The position numbers were made by a program, and so were the translations under genes. This document shows positions 11,144 to 20,020 of a DNA stretch of 60,419 nucleotides, one piece after another. This stretch comes from an uncultured Elusimicrobium sp. (lineage in GTDB: Bacteria; Elusimicrobiota; Elusimicrobia; Elusimicrobiales; Elusimicrobiaceae), in NCBI GenBank assembly GCA_902797165.1, contig CADBRU010000022.1:1-60419 (forward strand), written 5' to 3'. The notes beneath the pieces are model-generated. The model was not told the origin of the DNA. It saw only the letters and a program-made list of their open reading frames with translations, and did not search any database. Every line of letters starts with the position of its first letter. Position 1 is the stretch's first letter.

Positions 11144-12412
11144 CTAACGCGCCAATGTTGCCAAACCGAAGAAAGAAGAAATATCTTGGTCATTAAACGA
11201 AATATTGGCTTTCACATTAAAATCATTGACTTCTAACGTATCGCGCATCCACGCGCCGACGGAGAAGTATTTATTCACACGGAAATCTAACCCGTATGAA
11301 AGGTTCGGTTTGGTGAAATTACGTCCGTTAATCATACGATCACGTCCCCATTCACTAAATTCAACCCCTGCCGTAAAGCGTTGGAAAAATTCCTGATTAT
11401 AGAACGGTTTTACCTCGGCCGCAACACCGCCCGATCCGCGTATTAAACCGGCCGATACATTGAGCCACTGATTGTACAAACCAAAGCGCAAGTCTAATTT
11501 ATTACGCTCGATATAATCCTTTGAAGCCGGACGATCATCTTCATTTCCAAGATTAGCCATACCAACGCGGTAATACGTATATCCACTAGACGGGAAAATC
11601 TCCAATGCCAAATCACTGGTACTTACTTTTTCGTTAGGCGCATAGAAGAAATCAAAGTCCCAATAGACACGGAAGCGGCTCATTTTACCCACGAAAGTTT
11701 GCAGTTCAGTCATGGTTACTTTTAATTCACTGACGCTTTCTTTGACTTGATCTTTCATTTCTTCGTCTTTGATTAGCGCCCCCAGCACCCCTTCTTCATC
11801 GGTAATACTATCCAAAATAGCATTTAATTTATCAGTAATTTGATCTAAATTCTGCATGGAAGATGCCACGTACGGCTTCATCGTCAACACCAGTTGATTG
11901 ACGTTGGCAGATAATTGGCGCACTTCACGCATGGCTTCATTAAGTTGCGCGCCGAATTGTCCTTGTTGGTTGATACTGTCCACCAGTTGCCGTACACTTT
12001 TCATCGTATCGGCTATTTGCTCATCCATCGGTTTTTCATCTATGCCTTGCACATAGGCTCCGGGTTGCAAAATACCGAGCGCCTCTTGTCCTTGCACAAT
12101 CTTAATATATTTTGTGCCGATAATACCCGTCATTACCACGGAAAAAGCCGCCCCTTTGTATAAAGAGATCCCTTCGTTAATACCGAGTACCACTATAACT
12201 TTTTGGTCTTCAATTTTAATGGCTTTTACTTTACCTACTTCCACCCCGGCCAATTTGACCGCTGCTTTGGCAGGAAGTCCCGATACATCTTCAAATTGCA
12301 CATTAATATCATAACTGCGCGTAACCGAAAATCCGCCTAACATATATAAAGAGAACCCCAAGACTACAATGCCTAGGACGGTAAAAATACCTAATTTTGT
12401 TTCTGGTTTCAT
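11144..12412 (-). CDS. mlaD: MCE-domain lipid transport protein (MlaD-like) with beta-rich C-terminal domain
   Basis: Residues 8-28 form an N-terminal inner-membrane anchor, about 34-110 an MCE domain (VQFEDVSGLPAKAAVKLAGVEVGKV), and about 130-243 a long helical stretch rich in Gln, Leu and Val. From about 246 to 422 the sequence changes to alternating aromatic/polar strands with short turns (for example YTYYRVGMANLG, LDLRFGLYNQWLNVSAGL, LSYGLDFRVNKYFSVGAWM), as in outer-membrane beta-barrels. E. coli MlaD has about 183 residues, so this one is far longer. Together with MlaE and MlaF directly upstream it should move phospholipids between membranes. A barrel end would let one protein cross the periplasm, as reported for Veillonella MlaD. 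Barrel assignment is inference. Confidence 0.88.
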   Translation of the reverse strand: MKPETKLGIFTVLGIVVLGFSLYMLGGFSVTRSYDINVQFEDVSGLPAKAAVKLAGVEVGKVKAIKIEDQKVIVVLGINEGISLYKGAAFSVVMTGIIGTKYIKIVQGQEALGILQPGAYVQGIDEKPMDEQIADTMKSVRQLVDSINQQGQFGAQLNEAMREVRQLSANVNQLVLTMKPYVASSMQNLDQITDKLNAILDSITDEEGVLGALIKDEEMKDQVKESVSELKVTMTELQTFVGKMSRFRVYWDFDFFYAPNEKVSTSDLALEIFPSSGYTYYRVGMANLGNEDDRPASKDYIERNKLDLRFGLYNQWLNVSAGLIRGSGGVAAEVKPFYNQEFFQRFTAGVEFSEWGRDRMINGRNFTKPNLSYGLDFRVNKYFSVGAWMRDTLEVNDFNVKANISFNDQDISSFFGLATLAR

Positions 12413-12436
12413 AGTGTTTATTTCCTCATATTATGA

Positions 12437-13198
12437 TTAATCTCTTAATTTCATTTGAATCGGCCCGTGACTGCTGCCGTCCACAAATTGCCGCACATAC
12501 GGATTGTCGGTTTTGCGAAATTCATCCGGTGTGCCGTGTAACATAATGCGTCCTTCATACAAAAAAGCAATATAATCGGAAATCTTAAATGCCGAACGCA
12601 TATCGTGCGTAATCACCACGGAGGTTACGCCGATTTTATGTTTCATTTCCAAAATCAAATCACTGATAATATCCGACATAATCGGGTCTAAACCGGTGGT
12701 CGGTTCGTCGTATAAAATACATTTCGGGCTGACTGCCAATACCCGCGCTAAACTGACCCGCTTGCGCATACCGCCGGACAATTCGGACGGATTTAAATCT
12801 GCCACTTCCGGCTGCAAGCCCACCATGGCCAACTTTTCTTTTACGATTTTCGGGTAATCTTCTTTGGGGATAGCGGTTAAATATTCCAGTCCGAAAGCCA
12901 CATTTTCCCCTACCGTCATAGAATCAAACAAAGCCCCTTCCTGAAACAAATACCCGAAATGCCGGCGAATTACCGCCAAACGAATCGGATCATTAATCTT
13001 GGTAATATCTCTTCCGTTTACTAAAATTTGACCCGAAGTAGCATTTTGCAAGCGCATCATACATTTAATCAAGGTACTTTTACCCGTACCGGATCCGCCC
13101 AAAATGGTCGTTACTTTCCCGTCGGGAATAGTTAAATTTACATCCCGCAGGACTTCGCGCTCGCCAAATGTCTTTTTTAAATGTTTGATCTCTATCAT
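12437..13198 (-). CDS. mlaF: ABC transporter ATP-binding protein MlaF
   Basis: This 253-residue ATPase powers the Mla phospholipid transporter. Walker A is GGSGTGKST, the Q-loop is YLFQEGALFDSMTV (the MlaF-type sequence), the signature is LSGGMRKR, and Walker B is CILYDEPTTGLDP, followed by a switch His in VVITHD. It starts 2 bases after the mlaE stop and is followed by the MCE gene, the standard mlaEFD order in this direction. MlaB and MlaC are not in the window. Confidence 0.94.
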   Translation of the reverse strand: MIEIKHLKKTFGEREVLRDVNLTIPDGKVTTILGGSGTGKSTLIKCMMRLQNATSGQILVNGRDITKINDPIRLAVIRRHFGYLFQEGALFDSMTVGENVAFGLEYLTAIPKEDYPKIVKEKLAMVGLQPEVADLNPSELSGGMRKRVSLARVLAVSPKCILYDEPTTGLDPIMSDIISDLILEMKHKIGVTSVVITHDMRSAFKISDYIAFLYEGRIMLHGTPDEFRKTDNPYVRQFVDGSSHGPIQMKLRD

Positions 13199-13200
13199 AC

Positions 13201-13977
13201 TTAAATCTTAAAAGCGGTTAATATAGCGGTCAGGAAATAGTCCAGTACCAAAATCATCACAATACAGGTTACGACCGCTCCGGTAGTTGATTTACCTACT
13301 CCTTCCGCTCCTCCGCGTGTGCTGATCCCTTTATAACAACAAACGGTTGCTACCAAAAAACCGAATATAAATGATTTCAAAAATCCGTGCATAAAATCAC
13401 TGACCCCCATAAAGGCAGTGACATCAGTCATGTATACTTCTCCCGGAACATCCAAGGCATAAACCGCCACCAAATATCCGCCGAAAACGCCGAACACATT
13501 AGAAAATACGGTTAAAATAGGAACGGTCAATAAGAAGGCCGCCATGCGCGGGATGACCAAATAACGCGTTGGATTGGTACCCAAAGTATGAAGGGCATCT
13601 AATTGCTCCGTCACGGCCATTGTGCCTATATGCGCGGTTACAGCCGCACCGGCCCGACCGGCAATTACCACGGCAGTCAGTACCGGGCCCAATTCACGAA
13701 TTAAAGAAAAGGTAACCAACGTACCCACATAAATCGGATCCCCGAAAATATTGCCGATGGTATTTCCCCCTTGCAAGGCAAGCACCATGCCTGTAAACAA
13801 ACTGGTCATAGCCGTTACCGCAAAAGATTCTACCCCAATTACCACACTCTGTTGGACAAATTGTTTAAATTCAAATCTAGCATGAGCCAACCAATACAAA
13901 ACGGACTGTACCATTTGTGTGGCACCGCCCACTTGGCTCATCCAATGCTCCGTCCATTTTCCAACGAGTGTAAACAT
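13201..13977 (-). CDS. mlaE: Mla ABC transporter permease MlaE
   Basis: This 258-residue integral membrane protein of the MlaE/TTG permease family has about five hydrophobic segments and the family motifs FTGMVLALQGG, IRELGPVLTAVVIAGRAGAA, TEQLDALHTLGTNP and CYKGISTRGGAEGVGKSTTGAVV. It pairs with MlaF and feeds lipids to or from the MCE ring. The ATG lies just after the alr stop, with AGGA overlapping that stop region, indicating one transcript. Confidence 0.95.
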   Translation of the reverse strand: MFTLVGKWTEHWMSQVGGATQMVQSVLYWLAHARFEFKQFVQQSVVIGVESFAVTAMTSLFTGMVLALQGGNTIGNIFGDPIYVGTLVTFSLIRELGPVLTAVVIAGRAGAAVTAHIGTMAVTEQLDALHTLGTNPTRYLVIPRMAAFLLTVPILTVFSNVFGVFGGYLVAVYALDVPGEVYMTDVTAFMGVSDFMHGFLKSFIFGFLVATVCCYKGISTRGGAEGVGKSTTGAVVTCIVMILVLDYFLTAILTAFKI

Positions 13978-13979
13978 AA

Positions 13980-15086
13980 TTATTCCTGATAAAACCGAGG
14001 CACACGCGCCGTAATCAGCGTGGTAATTTCATAATCAATGGTACCGGCTTTCTCCGCCAGTTCCCGTGCGGAAATTGTTTCCGTTCCTTGTTTGCCGATC
14101 AAAACCACCTCATTACCGACTTGCACTTGCGGTACATCGGTTACATCTACCATACACATATCCATGGTAATATTACCCAGTACGCGGCAGCGGCGGCCTT
14201 GTATCAATACTTCCGTCTTATGAGATAAACTACGCAAATATCCGTCTCCGTATCCCACCGCCACGGTGGCAACCTTCATGGGCTTATCGGCTCTGAAACT
14301 GCGGTTATAACTGATGCTGGCGCCCTTGGAAACATCTTTTAAAAATACGATACGGCTTTTCCAAGTTAAAATCGGTTCAAAAGGTTCTTCTAAACCAAAC
14401 GAATTATGACCGGCACGCACCATATCACAATAGGTATCGGGACGTAATTCAATAGCGGGAGAGGCCGCCATATGAAATAAACGCACCGGCAATTTCAGTA
14501 AACGCACTTGCGTCATAACATCGCGGAAAAAACTCACTTGCTCATCGGTATAATCCGGGTCGGTATCTACACTGGATAAGTGCGTAAATAAACCCTCTAC
14601 TTCGGTCCATTCATCCGCGGCTAATGTTTGGATGATTTCCACTACTTTACTGCGACGGGTACCGATACGGCCCATACCGGTATCTTGTTTGACATGACAA
14701 CGCGCTTTTTTGCCTACTTTGCGTGCGGCCTTTTTAACGGCTTCGGCCGCTTCCAAACTGGCAATAGTGACGGACAAGTCATATTTAATGGCATATTCAA
14801 AAGCCTCAAAGGGATACAAACTGCCCAGTACCAAAATGGGTAAAGAAATCCCGCTTTTACGCAGGGCAATTCCTTCTTCCACCGAAGCCACGCCAAAAAA
14901 CTGGCAGAGATTATTTTTTTGCGCAAATAAACCTAGCCCGACGGCACCATGTCCGTAAGCATTGGCTTTGAGCAAGGCCAAAATGTTAACTTGCGGACCG
15001 ACTTTTTCCCGAATTTTTTGCAAATTATTTCGGTAAGCGGTCAAATTAATTTCTACCCACGTAGGGCGCAAAAAAGGTTCACTCAC
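13980..15086 (-). CDS. alr: Alanine racemase
   Basis: Alr makes D-alanine for peptidoglycan using PLP. The fold type III N-terminal barrel contains the PLP lysine, Lys40, in LLKANAYGHGAV. The C-terminal domain has the catalytic Tyr in SISYNRSFRA and GYGDGYLRSLS, then GNITMDMCMVDVTD. The 368 residues are standard. The start is GTG at 15086, with GGAG just upstream spanning the dnaB stop, so alr is co-translated with dnaB. Confidence 0.96.
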   Translation of the reverse strand: MSEPFLRPTWVEINLTAYRNNLQKIREKVGPQVNILALLKANAYGHGAVGLGLFAQKNNLCQFFGVASVEEGIALRKSGISLPILVLGSLYPFEAFEYAIKYDLSVTIASLEAAEAVKKAARKVGKKARCHVKQDTGMGRIGTRRSKVVEIIQTLAADEWTEVEGLFTHLSSVDTDPDYTDEQVSFFRDVMTQVRLLKLPVRLFHMAASPAIELRPDTYCDMVRAGHNSFGLEEPFEPILTWKSRIVFLKDVSKGASISYNRSFRADKPMKVATVAVGYGDGYLRSLSHKTEVLIQGRRCRVLGNITMDMCMVDVTDVPQVQVGNEVVLIGKQGTETISARELAEKAGTIDYEITTLITARVPRFYQE

Positions 15087-15088
15087 AA

Positions 15089-16510
15089 TTACTCCGGTAA
15101 TGCCATCATACTTTCTTCGGCCGGACCTAAATTGGTATTTTCCGGCACAGGGTTAGTAAATAAAGTGTATTCTCCTAAATAAGTCAAATCAATATCTCCC
15201 GTCGGGCCGTTACGTTGTTTGGCAATAATCAAAGTAGCCTTTCGGTCTAGCCCCGGGGTGGCGGCAATTTCTTCTTTACTTTTTCCGAATGATTCCCGGT
15301 GAATCAGCGCCACCACATCCGCGTCCTGTTCAATAGCACCGGATTCACGTAAGTCGGAAAGTTGCGGGCGGTTATCTTTGCGGTTGCGGTCTTCATTGCG
15401 GCGGTTTAACTGAGACAAAGCCAGCACCGGCACATCCAACGTACGGGCTAATTCTTTAAGCATACGGGAAATCTCAGATACTTCCTGTTGGCGGCTTTCA
15501 AAACGAATTGAGGAACGCACAAACTGTAAGTAATCAATGATAATAAGCCCCAACTTTTTATTTTCTTTGGCAAGTTCGTTAGCCAAACGGCGCGCACGCA
15601 TGCGGATTTCGGTAATCGTAAGCCCCGGCGTATCATCAATATACATAGGTGCTTCGGACAAACGAGCCAGTTCCCGCAGCAAATCTTTCCACTTGTTATG
15701 GGCAAATTGTCCATTACGCACTTCGCTGATTTTAGCCATAGCAGACGAACAAAGCATACGTTCGTAAATGGCATGACGTCCCATTTCCAAAGAGAAAATA
15801 GCCGTCGGAACGCCGTGATTTACACATGCATTGCAGGCAATATTTAGCGCCATGGCGGTTTTACCTTGGCTGGGGCGCGCCCCCAAAATAATCAAATCGG
15901 AATTACGCAAACCGCCCGTGTAATAGTCAAATTTACTAAATCCGGTCGGCACCCCTTTTACAGGGTTTTTATCCAAGTGCGCCTTTTCAATCATATCCAT
16001 TACTTCGGGCGCTAAATCTTTGGAAGAAACAAAACCGCGTAAATCTTGTTTTTGGCTAAGTTTATAAATTTGCTCTTGGGCAATATCAATCAGTTTTTCG
16101 GGTTCATCTTCCCCTTTATAAGAAGATTCTATCAGCATGGTAGAAGTTTTAATTAAATCGCGCACCAAGGCTTTTTTATAGACAATATTGGCATAGTGTT
16201 CTACGTGAGCGGCAGTGGATACTTTATTAATCAAATCGGTCAAATACAATTCCCCGCCCACTTGCACCAGTAAATTTTCGGTTTTGAGTTGCTCGGTGAG
16301 GGTAATTAAATCAATCGCACGATTTTTGTCTGCCAATGTTTTCATGGCAGAAAAAATTTTTTTGTGACTGTCTTTATAAAAATGTTCCGGCTTTAAGATA
16401 GTAAGGGCTCTTTCCACCGCGTCCGATTCCAAAAGCATAGAGCCCAAAACGGCCATTTCCGCCTCTAATGCCTGCGGCGGAAGTTTTTCGGTTAATGAAT
16501 TACTTGCCAT
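15089..16510 (-). CDS. dnaB: Replicative DNA helicase DnaB
   Basis: The hexameric 5'-3' helicase of the replisome. It has an N-terminal DnaB domain (PPQALEAEMAVLGSML at the start), a linker, and a RecA-like C-terminal domain with Walker A GARPSQGKTA, EMGRHAIYERML, Walker B LIIIDYLQF, and LSQLNRRNEDR. An upstream TTG at 16525 is in frame, but it lies in the SD itself (GGAGAGG, 6 nt before ATG), so the ATG at 16510 is chosen, giving 473 residues. It heads the minus-strand operon dnaB-alr-mlaE-mlaF-mlaD-radA. Confidence 0.95.
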   Translation of the reverse strand: MASNSLTEKLPPQALEAEMAVLGSMLLESDAVERALTILKPEHFYKDSHKKIFSAMKTLADKNRAIDLITLTEQLKTENLLVQVGGELYLTDLINKVSTAAHVEHYANIVYKKALVRDLIKTSTMLIESSYKGEDEPEKLIDIAQEQIYKLSQKQDLRGFVSSKDLAPEVMDMIEKAHLDKNPVKGVPTGFSKFDYYTGGLRNSDLIILGARPSQGKTAMALNIACNACVNHGVPTAIFSLEMGRHAIYERMLCSSAMAKISEVRNGQFAHNKWKDLLRELARLSEAPMYIDDTPGLTITEIRMRARRLANELAKENKKLGLIIIDYLQFVRSSIRFESRQQEVSEISRMLKELARTLDVPVLALSQLNRRNEDRNRKDNRPQLSDLRESGAIEQDADVVALIHRESFGKSKEEIAATPGLDRKATLIIAKQRNGPTGDIDLTYLGEYTLFTNPVPENTNLGPAEESMMALPE

Positions 16511-16601
16511 AAACAACCTCTCCAACTAAAATCTAAAAAGTGTAACAAACACCACGCCCCCGCGTAAGCGGGTGCACTCTTTTATTGTAGCAGTTTTAGG
16601 G

Positions 16602-16623
16602 CTTATATGTGCGCAGATATAAG
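16602..16623. promoter_or_regulatory. Palindrome upstream of adhE, possible operator
   Basis: A perfect 7-bp inverted repeat, CTTATAT then ATATAAG, spaced by 8 nt (GTGCGCAG). It lies 28 bp upstream of the adhE -35 box, in the 213-bp divergent spacer between dnaB and adhE. Operator function is a guess from position and symmetry. A second small hairpin (CCCGC-GTAA-GCGGG) lies near 16557-16572. Confidence 0.35.
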
Positions 16624-16650
16624 GCTATATCCATAATTAACTTTTTTGTA

Positions 16651-16680
16651 TTGACTTTACGCCGAATAAATGGGTAAGAT
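16651..16680 (+). promoter_or_regulatory. Sigma70-type promoter of adhE
   Basis: TTGACT (16651-16656) and TAAGAT (16675-16680) with an 18-bp spacer. An in-frame upstream ATG at 16670 falls inside this spacer, which argues that translation starts at 16724. Confidence 0.6.
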
Positions 16681-16723
16681 AGGAAAGAAAAGAATTTGCC
16701 GCATATTTTTATTAGGAGTGTTT

Positions 16724-19363
16724 ATGACAGAGAAGAAGAAAACCGTTTCCGTTGCCACATCGGCGGAACTAAAAGATTTAAACCGCATTGTGGCACAAGT
16801 AAAAAAAGCACAACGCATTTACGCCACCTATACGCAAGAACAAGTGGATAAAATTTTCCGCGCCGCCGCTATTGCCGCAGCGCAGAACCGCATTCCGCTG
16901 GCACAACTGGCCGTGACCGAAACCCGCATGGGCGTCATGGAAGATAAGGTTATTAAAAACCAATTTGCTTCTGAATACATTTACAATCAGTATAAAGACA
17001 CACGCACGTGCGGTGTGCTTTCCGATGACGACTCTTTCGGATACCGCCAAGTGGCCGAGCCGATCGGACTGATTGCCGGGGTAATTCCGACCACCAACCC
17101 CACATCAACCGCCATTTTCAAAGCACTTTTGGCACTCAAAACGCGTAACGGAATTATTTTCTCCCCCCACCCGCGTGCCAAAGAATGTACAATTGCCGCG
17201 GCTAAAATTGTACTTGATGCCGCAGTAGCCGCGGGCGCACCGAAAAACATTATCGGCTGGCTAGACACCCCGACAATGCCGCTTTCCAATGCACTGATGC
17301 ATCACCCGGATATTAATTTAATTTTGGCTACCGGCGGCCCGGGTATGGTTCGGGCGGCTTATTCATCCGGCAAACCCGCCATCGGAGTCGGAGCCGGCAA
17401 TACGCCTGTTGTCATTGATTCTACCGCTGATATCAAAATGGCCGTCAGTTCCGTCATTATGAGTAAAACCTTTGATAACGGTACCATTTGCGCCAGCGAA
17501 CAAGCGGTGATCGTGGAAGATCCCGTTTACGACAAAGTGAAAAAAGAATTTACTTTGCGCGGTTGTCATTTTGTGACCGGCAAAGACCGTGCCAAACTGG
17601 CCGCCACTATCGTAAAAGACGGAAAATTAAATGCCGCCATTGCCGGGCAAAGTGCCGAGCAAATTGCACACATGGCGGGCATCAAGGTCCCGGCGGATAC
17701 TAAAATTTTAATTGCCGAAGCAACGGAAGTTTCCGATAAAGAACCTTTTGCTTGCGAAAAATTATCCCCCGTCTTGGCTTTTTACCGCGCCAAAGATTTT
17801 AAACAGGCCGTGCAACTGGCCCGCGATTTAATTTTATACGGCGGAGCCGGACACACTTCCGTTTTATATACGGATGAGTCCAATGAAGAGCATATTGAAA
17901 TATTCCAAGATATGCCCACCGCACGCACCTTAATCAATATGCCCTCTTCACAAGGTGCTATTGGGGATGTGTACAATTTCAAATTAGCCCCGTCTCTTAC
18001 GCTGGGTTGCGGTTCGTGGGGCGGTAATTCTGTCAGTGAAAATATAGGAGTGAAACATCTTATGAACGTTAAATCGGTCGCGGAACGCCGCGAAAATATG
18101 TATTGGTACAAAGTACCTCCCAAAATTTATTTCAAACGCGGCGCTTTAGAGCAAGCCCTTGCCGAACTACAAGGCAAAAAACGCGCCTATATCATTACCG
18201 ACAAAACCATGGAGCAACTGGGCCATGTGCGCAAAGTAGCCGATACTTTGGAGCAATTTAATATTAAAGTGCGGGTTTTTGCCGACGTAATTCCCGATCC
18301 CGACATTGAAAACGTCAATAAGGCACTGGCACTGGCCAACTCTTGGCAACCGGATGTAATTATCGGACTTGGCGGCGGCTCTGCCATGGACGCGGCCAAA
18401 ATGATTTGGCTGATGTATGAAAACCCGAACACCAGTTTTGAAGATATTGCCATGCGTTTTATGGATATACGCAAACGTATTTATGCCGCACCTACTTTGG
18501 GTAAAAAAGCCATTATGGTGGCTATTCCCACCACGTCAGGCACCGGCTCTGAAGTAACGCCCTTTACCATTATTACCGACGAAAAAACAGGCACCAAATA
18601 TGCCATTACCGATTATGCCTTAACACCGGATATGGCTATTATTGACCCGGAATTTGTTTTGCATATGCCCAAAACTTTGACGGCTTATTCGGGGTTGGAT
18701 GTGCTCACGCACGCCGTGGAAGCCTATACTTCCATTTTCTCAACCAACTTTACCGAAGGCCAAGCACTAGAAGCCTTGCGTTTGGTGTTTAAGTATTTGG
18801 AGAAATCGTATACACTCGGCGCCAAAGACATCAACGCACGCGAAAAAATGCACTATGCAGCCACGATTGCGGGTATGGCATTTGCCAATGCGTTTTTGGG
18901 ACTAAACCACTCTATGGCGCATAAACTGGGAGCCATGTATCATATTCCGCATGGACTTGCCAATGCGTTTTTGCTCCCGTATGTGATTGATTACAACGCC
19001 ACCGACAAACCCACCAAACAAGGTTTATATCCGCAATACCGCTATCCGTTTGTCAAAGGCCGCTATAGTAAACTCATTGATTATTTAATGCCCGAGAACA
19101 CGCTTAAAAATGACGATGCTAAAGTGCAAAAACTGATTGATATGATTGTGGACTTAAAAAATAAACTTAATATTCCCAAATCTATCAAAGAGTACGGCAT
19201 TCCAGAAAAAGAGTTTTTGGAAAATTTGGATAAACTCTCCGTCATGGCGTTTGATGACCAATGCACCGGCGCCAATGCGCGCTATCCGCTGGTAAGTGAA
19301 ATAAAGGAAATTTTCCTACAGGCCTACTACGGAAAACCCGTTAAACATAAAAAACGGAAATAA
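16724..19363 (+). CDS. adhE: Bifunctional acetaldehyde-CoA/alcohol dehydrogenase AdhE
   Basis: AdhE reduces acetyl-CoA to ethanol in two NADH-dependent steps. Residues about 1-440 are the aldehyde dehydrogenase module, with the catalytic cysteine in NGTICASEQAV and PTTNPTSTAIFK. Residues about 450-879 are the iron-dependent alcohol dehydrogenase, with GLGGGSAMDAAK, PTTSGTGSEVTPF, and metal ligands in LDVLTHAVEAY and NHSMAHKLGAMYHIPHG. At 879 residues it is normal length. The ATG at 16724 has TAGGAG about 7 nt upstream; a longer reading from 16670 would start inside the promoter. It stands alone, ending at a strong terminator, and indicates mixed-acid or ethanol fermentation. Confidence 0.97.
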   Translation: MTEKKKTVSVATSAELKDLNRIVAQVKKAQRIYATYTQEQVDKIFRAAAIAAAQNRIPLAQLAVTETRMGVMEDKVIKNQFASEYIYNQYKDTRTCGVLSDDDSFGYRQVAEPIGLIAGVIPTTNPTSTAIFKALLALKTRNGIIFSPHPRAKECTIAAAKIVLDAAVAAGAPKNIIGWLDTPTMPLSNALMHHPDINLILATGGPGMVRAAYSSGKPAIGVGAGNTPVVIDSTADIKMAVSSVIMSKTFDNGTICASEQAVIVEDPVYDKVKKEFTLRGCHFVTGKDRAKLAATIVKDGKLNAAIAGQSAEQIAHMAGIKVPADTKILIAEATEVSDKEPFACEKLSPVLAFYRAKDFKQAVQLARDLILYGGAGHTSVLYTDESNEEHIEIFQDMPTARTLINMPSSQGAIGDVYNFKLAPSLTLGCGSWGGNSVSENIGVKHLMNVKSVAERRENMYWYKVPPKIYFKRGALEQALAELQGKKRAYIITDKTMEQLGHVRKVADTLEQFNIKVRVFADVIPDPDIENVNKALALANSWQPDVIIGLGGGSAMDAAKMIWLMYENPNTSFEDIAMRFMDIRKRIYAAPTLGKKAIMVAIPTTSGTGSEVTPFTIITDEKTGTKYAITDYALTPDMAIIDPEFVLHMPKTLTAYSGLDVLTHAVEAYTSIFSTNFTEGQALEALRLVFKYLEKSYTLGAKDINAREKMHYAATIAGMAFANAFLGLNHSMAHKLGAMYHIPHGLANAFLLPYVIDYNATDKPTKQGLYPQYRYPFVKGRYSKLIDYLMPENTLKNDDAKVQKLIDMIVDLKNKLNIPKSIKEYGIPEKEFLENLDKLSVMAFDDQCTGANARYPLVSEIKEIFLQAYYGKPVKHKKRK

Positions 19364-19377
19364 GTTTCTAATACACA

Positions 19378-19410
19378 AAACACCCCGCCTAATCAGCGGG
19401 GTGTTTTTTA
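19378..19410. terminator. Bidirectional terminator between adhE and a convergent pilin-like gene
   Basis: Perfect 11-bp stem (AAACACCCCGC / GCGGGGTGTTT), 7-nt loop, then a T-run. The A-rich 5' side also gives a T-run for the minus-strand pilin-like gene. Confidence 0.9.
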
Positions 19411-19427
19411 TTTTACCAAACAATTAT

Positions 19428-19880
19428 CTAAAAACCTGCTACCGTACAATTATGAGTCGCAGTTTTATTCGAAGTATCATCACAACTAAGGGAACCATCT
19501 CCTTCCAAATTTATATAGTAAGGATAATGTTCCGTGTCTCCGTTAATAACGCGATTTGCGTACATAAGCCCATCGTCAGTATCTATCCCATATTGCCAAT
19601 CTTTTGTATTAACACATTTCAAGTCAATACATTCGCTTAATACCTCTCCGGGAAGTTCAATAGTCAAATGTTCAAATAAATCTTTACATTCGTTGGCATT
19701 TTCTCCAAATTCCAATTTGCAGAGTTGTCTATTTTCGTGCAATGCTTTAAGCATAATTTTGGCTTCCGCCACGCGCGATTTTTCTACCGCTTTGGTATAT
19801 TGCGGTAGTGCAATAGCAGATAAAATACCGATAATAAGTACCACTACTAACAGTTCAATTAAGGTAAAACCTTTTTTCAT
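19428..19880 (-). CDS. Type IV pilin-like protein
   Basis: The class III signal MKKG^FTLIELLVVVLIIGILSAIALPQY is followed by KAVEKSRVAEAK and a variable globular part of 150 residues total. Several cysteines occur, including a late pair (one in SCDD, one in HNCTV) that could make the C-terminal disulfide loop. The ATG at 19880 has GGAGAAAATT before it; an in-frame ATG 7 codons upstream lies before that SD and is rejected. It is a full-length paralogue of the gene at 24077-24535: both contain EHLTI-LPG, TKDW-YG, MYANRVIN and the same TATHNCTVAGF ending. Solo gene with its own promoter and terminator. Function is inferred from the family only. Confidence 0.88.
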   Translation of the reverse strand: MKKGFTLIELLVVVLIIGILSAIALPQYTKAVEKSRVAEAKIMLKALHENRQLCKLEFGENANECKDLFEHLTIELPGEVLSECIDLKCVNTKDWQYGIDTDDGLMYANRVINGDTEHYPYYINLEGDGSLSCDDTSNKTATHNCTVAGF

Positions 19881-19920
19881 AATTTTCTCCTTTATAAACA
19901 TCTTACCAGTCTATATAATT

Positions 19921-19949
19921 ATTCTAAGAAAGAAAGCCGTACTTATCAA
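19921..19949 (-). promoter_or_regulatory. Promoter of the pilin-like gene at 19428-19880
   Basis: Minus-strand TTGATA (19944-19949), 17-bp spacer, TAGAAT (19921-19926), placed about 40 bp upstream of the ATG. Confidence 0.65.
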
Positions 19950-20020
19950 GGCATTTTTAAAAAATATCCCTATTCTGCTCAGTTTTGCTATAATGAAAAG
20001 AAGATTTAAGGAGAGATAAA

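Noticed and set aside
16670..16723. Upstream in-frame ATG for adhE at 16670
   Set aside because: It lies between the -35 and -10 boxes of the promoter and has no SD; the ATG at 16724 has a good SD.
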